From: Gammaproteobacteria bacterium
GTDB taxonomy: Bacteria > Pseudomonadota > Gammaproteobacteria > Steroidobacterales > Steroidobacteraceae
Reading direction: 5' to 3'
Assembly (NCBI GenBank): GCA_003137095.1
Contig: PLET01000101.1
Location: forward strand, 120,849 to 175,345
Length of the DNA stretch: 54,497 nt
Shown: positions 24,686 to 32,936 of the stretch, in pieces
Numbering within the stretch: position 1 is the first letter of the stretch
Layout: the number at the start of each line of letters is the position of its first letter
Program-made: the position numbers and the translations under genes
The notes under the pieces: model-generated
What the model was told of the DNA's origin: nothing
The model's database searches: none
The model's input: only the letters and a program-made list of their open reading frames with translations

Positions 24686-25872
24686 GGCGGCTTCTTCATC
24701 AGCCTCGCCGCCACCCGCCGGTACGCCTCGCGGAAGGGAATGCCCGCGGCCACCAGGGTGTTCGCCTCGCCGGCCGTGTGAATGCCCGGATCCAGCCGGA
24801 TATGCTCCGGTATGAAGCGCACGCCCGCCAGCGCCGCCGGCAGGATGTCGAGAGTTTGCTGGCAGGAGTCGATGGCGCGGAACAGGGGGGGCTTGATGAG
24901 CTGCAGATCGCGGTGGTAGCCCGAGGTGAGCTTCTGGGTCACGCCGAGCACCTCGTTGAGCGCCGCCTGCGCCACGGCGCTGCGCCCGCGCATCAGCTCG
25001 AAGACGTCGGGATTGCGCTTCTGCGGCATGATCGACGAACCGGTGGTGAACTCATCGGGCAGCGTCACGAAGCCGAATTCCTGGGTGTAGAAAAGCAGCA
25101 AGTCGGCCGCCAGACGCGCCAGATCCTGGGTGAGCAGCGTGATCTCGAACAGCAGCCCGGCCTCGGCCTTGCCGCGCGACAGTTGCACGGCGGTCACCGG
25201 CTCGTGCGTGACGGCGAAGCCCAGCAGGCGCCGCGTGGACTCGCGGTCGACCGCGAGATTCGGCGTGCCGTAGCCGGCGGCGGAGCCGAGCGGATTCTTG
25301 CCGATGCGCCGCTGGCTCTGCCGCAGGCCTTCCGCATCGTCGCGGATTTCTGACGCGAAACCCTGCGCCCACAGCGCCACGGTGCTCGGCATCGCCTGCT
25401 GCATGTGTGTGTAGCCCGGCAGCGCGATGGCACCGTCGCGGGCGCTCAAGGCGTCGAGGGCTTCCGCCGCCGCGATGGCGCCGAGGCACAGGCGCTCGCA
25501 CGCGTCGCGAAGATACAGGCGCAGGGCGGCGAGCACCTGATCGTTGCGTGAGCGGCCGGCATGCAGGCGCCCACCGGTCGCGCCGATGCGCTGGGTCAGC
25601 AGATTTTCGATCGCGGTCTGGCAATCCTCCTGATCGAGGCCGACGCGCCAGTCGCCCCGCGCATGTTCGGCGCCGATGGCGGTGAGCGCGTCGCGAATGG
25701 CGGCGACATCGGCGGGCGTGAGCAACCCCTGCTCGCCGAGCATCTGCGCGTGCGCGATGGATGCTGCGACGTCGTAGCGCACCAGCCGGTTGTCGAGACC
25801 GTGGTCCTCGCCGGCCGTGTAGGCGAGCACGTGGGCGTCGAGCCCGGTTCCCTTGTCCCAGAGCCTTTTCAT
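24682..25872 (-). CDS. argH: Argininosuccinate lyase
   Basis: The enzyme releases fumarate and arginine from argininosuccinate, the last step of the pathway. The 396-residue protein has the superfamily signature GSSIMPQKRNPDVFELMRG with the catalytic serine loop, the block GGRLHAGRSRNDQVL and the histidine region GYTHMQQAMPS. It is about 60 residues shorter than E. coli ArgH (457). The N-terminus is trimmed and the C-terminal helical part ends soon after TLVAAGIPFREAYRRV. Conserved catalytic parts are intact, so it should be active. It overlaps argB and the thioesterase by four bases each. Confidence 0.95.
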   Translation of the reverse strand: MKRLWDKGTGLDAHVLAYTAGEDHGLDNRLVRYDVAASIAHAQMLGEQGLLTPADVAAIRDALTAIGAEHARGDWRVGLDQEDCQTAIENLLTQRIGATGGRLHAGRSRNDQVLAALRLYLRDACERLCLGAIAAAEALDALSARDGAIALPGYTHMQQAMPSTVALWAQGFASEIRDDAEGLRQSQRRIGKNPLGSAAGYGTPNLAVDRESTRRLLGFAVTHEPVTAVQLSRGKAEAGLLFEITLLTQDLARLAADLLLFYTQEFGFVTLPDEFTTGSSIMPQKRNPDVFELMRGRSAVAQAALNEVLGVTQKLTSGYHRDLQLIKPPLFRAIDSCQQTLDILPAALAGVRFIPEHIRLDPGIHTAGEANTLVAAGIPFREAYRRVAARLMKKPP

Positions 25873-26813
25873 CGGCTATCCGCGAATTGCTGTTCCGCCG
25901 GGCTCAACACGTTGAGGTCCTCGACCACGAGGGTGCCGGTTCCCTCGTTGGTGAAGACCTCGGCGAGCAGGCTGTCGGCGGATTTGTAGCTGATGACGTG
26001 CACGCGCCGCACGCCGCTGCGGATGGCGTTCTCGATGGCGGTGGCCTTGGGCAGCATGCCGTCCGACAGGCTGCCTTGATCGCGCAGCCGTTTCAAGCCC
26101 TTCAAATCGGTGTATGAGATGATCGAGCTGGGATCATCCAGCCGCTCGAGGATGCCGGGCGCCGAAGTGCACAGCACGAGCTTCTCGGCCGCGAGCGCGC
26201 CGCCGATGGCCGCCGCCACGGTGTCGGCGTTGATGTTGAGCAGGGTGCCATGGGCGTCCGCCGACAACGGACTGACGATCGGAATCAGTCCGTCGTTCAG
26301 CAGTTTCTCGATGAGCGCCGTGTTCACCGAGTCGATGTCCCCCACGAATCCGAAATCCACGGTCTCGGCGGATCCCGCGGACAGGGGCACCGGCGGGCGC
26401 CGGTGCGCGCTCACCAGTCCCGCATCGACTCCGCTCACGCCGATCGCCTCGATGGCGAGTTCCCGGCAAATCGCGAGGATGCGGGTGTTGATGCTGCCAT
26501 TCAGCACCATCGCCGTGACCTCGATGGATTTCTGATCGGTCACGCGCCGGCCGTTCACCATCCGCGTCTCGATCCCCAGGGCCTTTTGCAGGCCATCGAG
26601 CTGCGGACCGCCGCCGTGCACCAGCAGGGTTTTGATGCCGACCTGGTGCAGGATCGCCACCTGCTCGATCAAGGCGCGCGTGGATGCATCGTCGCCGAAC
26701 ACCGCGCCGCCCGCCTTGATGACGAAAATCTTGCCCTTGTACATGCGGATATACGGCGCGGCGCTCTTGAGGGCACGTACGGCCACCGAAGGATCCGGTC
26801 GATTCATGATCAT
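25869..26813 (-). CDS. argB: N-acetyl/N-acylglutamate kinase, stand-alone
   Basis: It phosphorylates N-acylglutamate at the gamma-carboxylate. The 314-residue amino-acid-kinase fold shows FVIKAGGAVFG (Lys33), LLVHGGGPQLDGL, NGRRVTDQKSIEV and LNINADTVAAAIG. An N-terminal helix (SVAVRALKSAAPYIRMYKG) is the feature that marks arginine-inhibited hexameric kinases, so feedback control is likely. The C-terminus ends shortly after LVVEDL. It has no GNAT domain, unlike the fused synthase-kinase of xanthomonads, so it cannot make N-acetylglutamate itself. The first ATG overlaps the argF' stop; a second ATG lies two codons in. Confidence 0.93.
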   Translation of the reverse strand: MIMNRPDPSVAVRALKSAAPYIRMYKGKIFVIKAGGAVFGDDASTRALIEQVAILHQVGIKTLLVHGGGPQLDGLQKALGIETRMVNGRRVTDQKSIEVTAMVLNGSINTRILAICRELAIEAIGVSGVDAGLVSAHRRPPVPLSAGSAETVDFGFVGDIDSVNTALIEKLLNDGLIPIVSPLSADAHGTLLNINADTVAAAIGGALAAEKLVLCTSAPGILERLDDPSSIISYTDLKGLKRLRDQGSLSDGMLPKATAIENAIRSGVRRVHVISYKSADSLLAEVFTNEGTGTLVVEDLNVLSPAEQQFADSR

Positions 26814-27835
26814 GCAATGGACTCCGATACGGCGGCCGGTTTGGCCAGCATGCGGTGCAAAACGGCCATCTGCACGGCCATCCGGTTGAAGGCTTCACGC
26901 CTGACGACGGCGCGCGGACCGTCGAGCACCTCGTCGGCCACGGCGGTGTTGCGGCGCACGGGCAGGCAGTGCATGAGCTTGGCGCCGGGCGCGGCGCCCG
27001 CGAACCAGGGTTCACGCACGCACCAATCGGACAGTTCGGCGCGCAGCCGCGCGTCCGCTGCGGCGTTGCCATAGTCGGTGGTGCTACCCCATTCCTTGGC
27101 ATACAGCACCTGAGCGCCGGCCAGCGCCGCCGCCCGGTCGCCGGTCTCGGTGACCGAGCCGCCCGCTTGCTGCGCCGCGCGACGCGCCTTGTCCATGATG
27201 GGTGCGGGCAGGGCAAAGCCCTCCGGACGCAGCACCACGACCTGCATGCCGCGCATGGCGGCCATGTGCAGCGTCGCGGCGGGCACCGCCAGCGGCAGCG
27301 CCTTCGGATGCCAGACCCAGCTCAGCACAAATTTTCCGCTCTGCGGCACCTCGAGTTCATCGAGCGTGCGCCAATCGGCAAGCGCCTGGCAGGGATGGTT
27401 CATCGCCGACTCCATGTTGATCAGCGGCTTGTCGCACAGCGCATCGATCATGCCGAACACCGACTCGTGCAGATCATCGGCGAGATTCTTGCCGTCGGAA
27501 AAGGCGCGCACGCCGAGCGCATCGCAGTACGAGGCGAGTGCCGGAATGCCTTCGCGGATGTGTTCGGCGGCGGCGCCGTTCATGATCGCCCCGCGCCGCG
27601 TTTCCATCTGCCAGGTTCCCTGGCCGGGCGTGATCACCACCGAACTGCCACCGAGGCGCGCCATGCCGGCCTGGAACGAGGCCAGGGTGCGCAGCGACGG
27701 GTTGAAGAACACCAAGCCGAGGATGCGGCCGGCCAGCGCCCGCGGCTCGGGCCGATCCTGCAGGGCCTGCGCGAGCGAGAGCAGGTCGATGATCTGAGCG
27801 CGCTCGAATTGCGCGAGATCCAGAAAGCGATTCAT
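26810..27835 (-). CDS. argF': N-acylornithine carbamoyltransferase (AOTCase/SOTCase family)
   Basis: It transfers carbamoyl phosphate to N-acylornithine, giving N-acylcitrulline. The 341-residue protein has the carbamoyl-phosphate loop FFNPSLRTLASF (44-54), HPCQALAD and the closing MHCLPVRRN. The region WQMETRRGAIMNG, EHIREGIPAL, YCDALGVRAF follows the Bacteroides succinylornithine enzyme far more closely than the Xanthomonas acetylornithine enzyme. The residue that sets acyl preference (Glu92 in the Xanthomonas enzyme, Pro90 in Bacteroides, as I recall) is Ala90 here. The lysine corresponding to Xanthomonas Lys302 is also absent. It is not an ordinary OTCase: the HCLP block is followed by RRN. 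The acyl group remains open. Confidence 0.93.
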   Translation of the reverse strand: MNRFLDLAQFERAQIIDLLSLAQALQDRPEPRALAGRILGLVFFNPSLRTLASFQAGMARLGGSSVVITPGQGTWQMETRRGAIMNGAAAEHIREGIPALASYCDALGVRAFSDGKNLADDLHESVFGMIDALCDKPLINMESAMNHPCQALADWRTLDELEVPQSGKFVLSWVWHPKALPLAVPAATLHMAAMRGMQVVVLRPEGFALPAPIMDKARRAAQQAGGSVTETGDRAAALAGAQVLYAKEWGSTTDYGNAAADARLRAELSDWCVREPWFAGAAPGAKLMHCLPVRRNTAVADEVLDGPRAVVRREAFNRMAVQMAVLHRMLAKPAAVSESIA

Positions 27836-28995
27836 GCCGGAATCGTGGCGAGCGCATCGCTCAATTGATCCACGTGCCCTTCGTTCAGGATGTAGGCCGG
27901 CAGCAATCTCAAGATGTGCGGATCGCCGCTGGTGCCGGTGAGAATGTTCTTGTCGAGCAGCGCCGCCTGCACCTCCCGCGCGGGGCGCGAGGTCCGAAGT
28001 CCGAGCAGGAAGCCGGCGCCCTGCATGCCCAGCACCGGACCGATCACACAGCTCGCGCGGATGTAGGTGGAGACTTGCCGCACGTTCGCGAGCAGAGATT
28101 CCGATTCGATGGTGTCGATCACGGCCTCGGCGATGGCGCAGGCCATCGGGCCGCCGCCGAAGGTCGTGCCCATGTCGTCATGGTGGATCTGCGCGGCGAC
28201 GTGCCCGGACAACAGCAGCGCCGACACGGGAAAGCCGTTGCCGAGTGCCTTGGCCGCCGTCAACAGGTCCGGCGTGACGCCATGATAGCTGGCACCGAAG
28301 GGCGCACCGGTGCGCCCCACCCCACACTGCACTTCGTCGAAAATCAGCAGCGCACCCACCTGATCGCAGCGGCGGCGCAGCGCCTGCAGCATGGGCTTGC
28401 CCACATCGTAGGCCCCGCCGACCCCCTGCACGGGCTCGACGATGACCGCGGCGGTATCACGATCGATGTGGGCGTCGACGGCGGACGGATCGTCGCGCGG
28501 TGTGAAGGCCACCTCGAAGGGTGTGCGCGGAAACCCATACCACTTGCCTGCCGCGCCCCAGGTGACCGCGCCGGCCGCCGCGGTTCTGCCGTGCCAGCCC
28601 TGTTCCAGGGCCACGGCCTTGGAGCGGCCGGTGATCTTGAACGCCAGCTTGAGGGCGTTCTCGTTGGCCTCGGCGCCGCTGTTGATCCAAAACACGGTGT
28701 CGAGTCCGAGTCCTGCGAACCGGCACAGCCGCGCGGCGGCGCGTTCGCGGATGGCCATCGGCAGGGCATTGGTTTGAAACGCCATCTGCCGTGCCTGGCG
28801 CTCGAGTGCCGCGAGCCAGCGCGGGTGGCCGTAGCCCAAGCCGGCGACCGCATGACCGCCGTAGAAATCCAGGATCTTGCGGCCGTCGCGTGCGTGCAGC
28901 CACACGCCATCGCCATGCACCACTTCCACCGGGTATTGCGCGAAGACCTGTGCGAGGTGACTGCGGTGCGCCTGCGTCATCGATGTTGCTGCCAT
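27832..28995 (-). CDS. argD: N-acylornithine aminotransferase
   Basis: This class III PLP aminotransferase has 387 residues. Visible parts are WINSGAEANENALKLAFK for phosphate binding, FDEVQCGVGRTG (Asp220 for the pyridine nitrogen) and LLTAAKALGNGFPV with Lys249 as Schiff base. It converts N-acylglutamate semialdehyde to N-acylornithine using glutamate. Its place directly after argC fits. It starts 27 bases after the argC stop, the widest gap in the biosynthetic part of the operon, and overlaps argF' by four bases. Confidence 0.93.
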   Translation of the reverse strand: MAATSMTQAHRSHLAQVFAQYPVEVVHGDGVWLHARDGRKILDFYGGHAVAGLGYGHPRWLAALERQARQMAFQTNALPMAIRERAAARLCRFAGLGLDTVFWINSGAEANENALKLAFKITGRSKAVALEQGWHGRTAAAGAVTWGAAGKWYGFPRTPFEVAFTPRDDPSAVDAHIDRDTAAVIVEPVQGVGGAYDVGKPMLQALRRRCDQVGALLIFDEVQCGVGRTGAPFGASYHGVTPDLLTAAKALGNGFPVSALLLSGHVAAQIHHDDMGTTFGGGPMACAIAEAVIDTIESESLLANVRQVSTYIRASCVIGPVLGMQGAGFLLGLRTSRPAREVQAALLDKNILTGTSGDPHILRLLPAYILNEGHVDQLSDALATIPA

Positions 28996-29022
28996 ACCTG
29001 TCTCTATGATGTCCCGGGGGGG

Positions 29023-30084
29023 TCAGGTCCAACCGGGCGCCGCCGCGGTCAAACCGGCGGTTTCGTCGAATCCCAGCAGACGGTTCATCCACTGCATCGC
29101 ACCGCCGGCGGCGCCCTTGTTCAGATTGTCGAGCACCGCCATGACCGCGATGCTGGTGCCGTTGGCCGCGGCGCTCAGGTGCGCGTAATTGCTGGCCGCC
29201 ACGTCCTTGATGCGCGGTGCGGCGGGCGTCACGCGCACGAACGGGAATTCGCGGTAGTAGGCGGCAAGCGCCTCGCATGCCTGGGCGCTGGTCATGGGTT
29301 TCTTCAGGCTGGCCTGCACCGTGACGTGGATGCCCCGCGCGAAGGGTCCCGAGTGCGGCACGAAATTGAACTCGGCGTCGACGCCGGAGGCCATTTTTGC
29401 GCAGGCCACGATCTCCGGCACATGCCGGTGGCTGAGCGCACCATAGGTGTACAGGTCGCTGTGGCGCAGCGGGTGATGCGTGGCCTCTACGGGCTTGCGC
29501 CCCGATCCGGTGCTGCCGGTGATGCCGGTGACGAACAGGCGCGTGTCGGTCAGGCCGAGGGTGAGCAGCGGCACGCCGGCGAGCAGCGTGGCGGTGGCGA
29601 AACAGCCCGGGTGGGCGACGTGCGGCGTCGGCGATTTCTGCAGATGTTCGGGCACCGCGCAGGTGAATTCGCGGATGCGCGCCGGCGCACCATGGGCATG
29701 CTTGTAGACCGCCTCGTAGGCCGCGGCGCTCGAATAGCGGAAGTCCGCGGAAATGTCGACGCAGTGGGTGTGCGTGCCGGCGCCGCTGCACGCCGCCAGC
29801 AGCCGGTCGACGAGGCCGGCCGCGACGCCGTGCGGTGCCGCCGAGAACAGCGCGCTGTCGGGCGTCCGTCGCAGCAGCCCCTCGATCTCCTCGAGGCCCG
29901 AGAACCTGAGCTGCGGGTAGGCGGCGGACAGATGCGGGAAGGCGGCCGCCACCGGCGCGCCGGGCTGGCTGTCGGAGAGCACCGCGGCCACCTCGAGCCG
30001 CGGATGACCCGCGATCAGGCGCAACAGCTCCCCGGCCACGTAGCCGGTGCCGCCGAGCACCACGGCCGGAACGGGTCCGCTCAT
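29023..30084 (-). CDS. argC: N-acetyl/N-acyl-gamma-glutamyl-phosphate reductase
   Basis: The NADPH-dependent reductase has 353 residues. The Rossmann loop is VVLGGTGYVAGELLRL, the active-site cysteine lies in HPGCFATAT, and the conserved blocks TGSTGSGRKP and FNFVPHSGPFARGI are present. The histidine that assists catalysis is likely in the latter. It reduces the product of ArgB to the semialdehyde. The start overlaps the stop of the DUF1611 gene (ATGA), so the two are translationally coupled. Confidence 0.96.
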   Translation of the reverse strand: MSGPVPAVVLGGTGYVAGELLRLIAGHPRLEVAAVLSDSQPGAPVAAAFPHLSAAYPQLRFSGLEEIEGLLRRTPDSALFSAAPHGVAAGLVDRLLAACSGAGTHTHCVDISADFRYSSAAAYEAVYKHAHGAPARIREFTCAVPEHLQKSPTPHVAHPGCFATATLLAGVPLLTLGLTDTRLFVTGITGSTGSGRKPVEATHHPLRHSDLYTYGALSHRHVPEIVACAKMASGVDAEFNFVPHSGPFARGIHVTVQASLKKPMTSAQACEALAAYYREFPFVRVTPAAPRIKDVAASNYAHLSAAANGTSIAVMAVLDNLNKGAAGGAMQWMNRLLGFDETAGLTAAAPGWT

Positions 30085-31169
30085 TCCGCGCTCACCTTGG
30101 ATTCCCCGACGTTGCGCAACCCGAGCTTGCCGATGATGTGGTCGCCGAGATCCGCAGGATTGCTGATGGCATTGAAGGCCTCGACGCTCATCTGTTCACG
30201 GATGATCTGCACGCCGACCTGATTGTCGGTGGCCGGACCCGTGACCGCGCAGGGTTCGATGCCGAAGCGCTCGCGCAGCAGCTTGACGCCGCCCCACGCG
30301 GCCACCGGATCGTTGGCCGACAGCACGACGGCGGTCAAGGCTGCCTTGATGTCCTCGTCCCGCAGAATCGACTCCACCCCGTAGGTGCCGAGCAGTCCAT
30401 CGCCCAATTCGAACACGATCACGTCCGGGGCGCCGCCCGCCATCTCCGTCAGCATGGTGCGCGTCAGCGCCGGACCGCATTTCGGCGTGGTGGTCACCAC
30501 GCCGAGGTCGGTGAAAATCATCGTGCGCCGCGCCCCCGCATCCTCGAATGCCAGGATGTCGCGGCGCAGGGAGACGCCGGTGGCCTTGAAGGCGTCCACC
30601 ACCAGCCCGCGGTGGCGCATGCGGGCGATGATGGCGGATGCCGCCGCGGTCTTGCCCGCCTCCATGCAGGTGCCGGCGAGCGCCACGACGGGCACGCCGC
30701 GGGCATCCAGGCCGGCACCGTAGTCGAGCGCCTTGTAGCCCACCCGGGCGGGCACGCCGATGCGTTCGCCGAGATACGGGAAGGACAGCACCGTGCCGAG
30801 CACGCGGGCGTCGAAGGGTTTGCCCTTGTCCGGCGTCGCCGAATCGCAGATGCCGAGCACCCCGCCGATGTTGAGCATCTGGATCACGTCGCCGGGCTTG
30901 AGCGCGCCGGGAATGTGCCCCGAATAGCCGAACAGCGCCTTGCGATGACCGAGGGCCCCCACCACCACGTCGCCGCGGGTGATCTTCGCCATGCGACCGC
31001 TGGTCAGCTCCAGCGTGTTGTAGGTCGACTTGTTGTTCAATATTTCGACCACCAGCGCCACACCCTCCTCGCAGGGCACGTCGGGCGCGATGCGGACTTC
31101 GTGGGAGAGCCCCAGGGCCTGGGTGACGGAGGCGATCTTGTCGACCACCACGGTGCGCATGCCGCTCAT
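30081..31169 (-). CDS. DUF1611 P-loop protein in the arg operon, candidate N-acylglutamate synthase
   Basis: I start at the ATG overlapping the argG stop (ATGA), giving 362 residues; a start 28 codons earlier lies inside argG. The N-terminal half (to about 155) matches the DUF1611 N-domain. The C-terminal half has a BioD-like P-loop, AGTCMEAGKT (Gly172, Lys173, Thr174), then DAFKATGVSLRRD and FELGDGLLGTYGVE. The characterised relative DgcN N-acetylates D-glutamate with acetyl-CoA (as I recall). The operon has no argA, argJ or ArgB-fused GNAT, and both neighbours act on the arginine route. I therefore propose that it acylates L-glutamate. Function by inference; family assignment is firm. Confidence 0.85.
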   Translation of the reverse strand: MSGMRTVVVDKIASVTQALGLSHEVRIAPDVPCEEGVALVVEILNNKSTYNTLELTSGRMAKITRGDVVVGALGHRKALFGYSGHIPGALKPGDVIQMLNIGGVLGICDSATPDKGKPFDARVLGTVLSFPYLGERIGVPARVGYKALDYGAGLDARGVPVVALAGTCMEAGKTAAASAIIARMRHRGLVVDAFKATGVSLRRDILAFEDAGARRTMIFTDLGVVTTTPKCGPALTRTMLTEMAGGAPDVIVFELGDGLLGTYGVESILRDEDIKAALTAVVLSANDPVAAWGGVKLLRERFGIEPCAVTGPATDNQVGVQIIREQMSVEAFNAISNPADLGDHIIGKLGLRNVGESKVSAE

Positions 31170-32392
31170 GACCGCGTCGCCGCGGCGCGCTGGTAGAAAA
31201 TCCCGCCGAGTGCGAGCATCTTCGAGTAGCCGAGCGCGTCGGTGGGCGTCCATTCGCCCGCCGCTTCGCCATACACGCCCTTGGAGGCCGCCATCAACGA
31301 ATGGGGCGAGGTCACGCCCTCGACGAACACGGAGCCCGGCCGCAGCAGCACGTGCACTTCGCCGCTGACGCGCGCCTGGGAAGACACCAGCAAGGCCTCG
31401 ATGTCGCGGCCGACGGGGTCCAGGTGCTGGCCCTCGTGCACCAGGTCGCCGTAGGGCTGGGCGACGGATTCCTTGATGCGCGCCTGCTTGCCGGTCAGCA
31501 CCAGCTTCTCGAGCTCGCGATGCGCGGTCAGCAGCACGTCCGCGGCCGGGGCCTCGAACGCCACCCGGCCCTTGGTGCCGATCACGGTATCGCCGAGATG
31601 AATGCCGCGTCCGATGCCGAACGGGCCGGCCAGCGCCTCGAGCCTCTCGATGATGGCAACCGCCGACGCGTGCTCACCGTCAAGACTCGCCGGCACGCCC
31701 GCTTCGAAACCGATGACGTGCCGCTCGGCCGCGCGCGGTCGGGTGAAGGCATCCTTCGACAGCACCCAGGCGCTCTCCGGAATGCTGCCCTGGGAAGTCA
31801 GGGTCTCCTTGCCGCCGATGGTCACGCCCCACAAACCGCGGTTGACGGAGTAGGCGGCGCCGAAAGGCGGTATGGGCAGCCGGTGATCCTCGAGATACTT
31901 CAACTGCTCGGGCCGCTTGAACGCGCGGTCCCGCACCGGCGCGATGATCTCGAGTCCGGGTGCAAGCGTGCGCAGCGCGACCTCGAACCTCACCTGGTCG
32001 TTGCCGGCGGCGGTGCAGCCGTGCGCCACCATGGTGGAACCGAGTTCGAGGGCCATGCGCGCAATGGTCTGGGCCTGCAGCACCCGTTCGGCCCCCACGC
32101 ACAGCGGATACAGGCCGCCGCGGCGCACATTGCCCATGATCAGATACTTGAGCACCTGTTCGAAATAGGCGCTGCGCGCCTCGATCAAATGGTGTTCGAC
32201 GGCGCCGAGGCTGAGCGCACGCTGCTCGAGCCGGGCGGCCGCATCGGCGTCGATGCCGCCGGTGTCGACCGTGACGGTGATCACCGGCCGCTGGTAGGTG
32301 TCCTTGAGCCAGGGAACGCAGAATGAGGTGTCCAGGCCGCCGGAAAAAGCCAACAGAATGGGCGCGGCGCCCGCGGAGGAGTTCGTATTCAT
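31166..32392 (-). CDS. argG: Argininosuccinate synthase
   Basis: It joins citrulline and aspartate using ATP. The 408-residue protein has the N-type ATP pyrophosphatase loop AFSGGLDTSFCV near residue 15, YPLCVGAERVLQA, the citrulline/aspartate block AHGCTAAGNDQVRFE, and GRGIHLGDTVIGTKGR. The variant NVRRGGLYPLCVGAER is of the kind I associate with Bacteroidota-type ArgG. It lies 17 bases after argR with little Shine-Dalgarno character and overlaps the DUF1611 start by four bases. Confidence 0.96.
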   Translation of the reverse strand: MNTNSSAGAAPILLAFSGGLDTSFCVPWLKDTYQRPVITVTVDTGGIDADAAARLEQRALSLGAVEHHLIEARSAYFEQVLKYLIMGNVRRGGLYPLCVGAERVLQAQTIARMALELGSTMVAHGCTAAGNDQVRFEVALRTLAPGLEIIAPVRDRAFKRPEQLKYLEDHRLPIPPFGAAYSVNRGLWGVTIGGKETLTSQGSIPESAWVLSKDAFTRPRAAERHVIGFEAGVPASLDGEHASAVAIIERLEALAGPFGIGRGIHLGDTVIGTKGRVAFEAPAADVLLTAHRELEKLVLTGKQARIKESVAQPYGDLVHEGQHLDPVGRDIEALLVSSQARVSGEVHVLLRPGSVFVEGVTSPHSLMAASKGVYGEAAGEWTPTDALGYSKMLALGGIFYQRAAATRS

Positions 32393-32409
32393 GGGGGGTT
32401 GTAAGCCTG

Positions 32410-32886
32410 TTAGATTCCGAAAATGGCGCGCAGACGTTCGCCGAGCTTGTGCTGCTCGCGCGCTCCGGCCGTGGCGATGAATATGGTGTCATCGCCGGAA
32501 ATGGTGCCGATGACTTCGGGCCACTGGGCCGTGTCGATCGCGACCGCCACGCTCTGCGCCGAGCCGACCCGCGTTCGCAGCACGGTGAGATTGGTTCCGG
32601 CGGTCTGGCGCGCGCTCACGAACTGCCTGACCGTGGAGAAGTCGCTCCTGACGGTGCTTCCCGCCTCGGGCAGCACATAGCGGTCGCCGAGCTTGGCGAC
32701 GCCCATCTCGCGCAGGTCCCGACTGACGCTCGATTGCGTCGCCGAGAGGCCGCGCTTGCGCAGCAGGTGCACCAATTCCGCCTGCCGACCGACCGGCTGT
32801 TCGCGGATGATTTTCGCGAGCACGGCACGCCGCGCCTCGGCGGTGGCGATTTCGGCGCCGGAAATGTCGGCAATTCGTCGCAGCAC
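32410..32886 (-). CDS. argR: Arginine repressor
   Basis: The 158-residue protein starts at GTG. The winged-helix DNA-binding domain covers about 15-85 (RRAVLAKIIREQPVGRQAELVHLL, then the recognition helix SATQSSVSRDLREMGV). The C-terminal hexamerisation and arginine-binding domain has the GTISGDDTIFIAT block, with the aspartates that bind arginine. It heads the operon it is expected to repress. Two ARG boxes lie 14-50 bases upstream of its start, so autoregulation is likely. Confidence 0.95.
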   Translation of the reverse strand: MLRRIADISGAEIATAEARRAVLAKIIREQPVGRQAELVHLLRKRGLSATQSSVSRDLREMGVAKLGDRYVLPEAGSTVRSDFSTVRQFVSARQTAGTNLTVLRTRVGSAQSVAVAIDTAQWPEVIGTISGDDTIFIATAGAREQHKLGERLRAIFGI

Positions 32887-32899
32887 AGGAATGACTCAC

Positions 32900-32936
32900 T
32901 GCATAAAGTTGCGCGTATCCTGCATAAAAATGCAGG
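32900..32936. promoter_or_regulatory. Tandem ARG boxes (ArgR operator)
   Basis: Box 2 (32919-32936) is a perfect palindrome, CCTGCAT-AAAA-ATGCAGG. Box 1 (about 32900-32913) is TGCAT-AAAG-TTGCG, with one good half. Their centres are 21 bases apart, the spacing of paired ARG boxes in E. coli. The core reads TGCAT where the E. coli consensus has TGAAT. Because the operator lies between argR and the divergent carboxylesterase gene, ArgR may also affect that gene. Confidence 0.8.

Noticed and set aside
26810..27835. Ordinary ornithine carbamoyltransferase (argF)
   Set aside because: The HCLPVRRN close and the W-x-x-ET-x-RG block belong to the N-acylornithine enzymes.
31170..31253. Longer start for the DUF1611 protein
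   Set aside because: The added 28 residues are Arg-rich and lie inside argG; the ATGA overlap matches the style of the whole operon.
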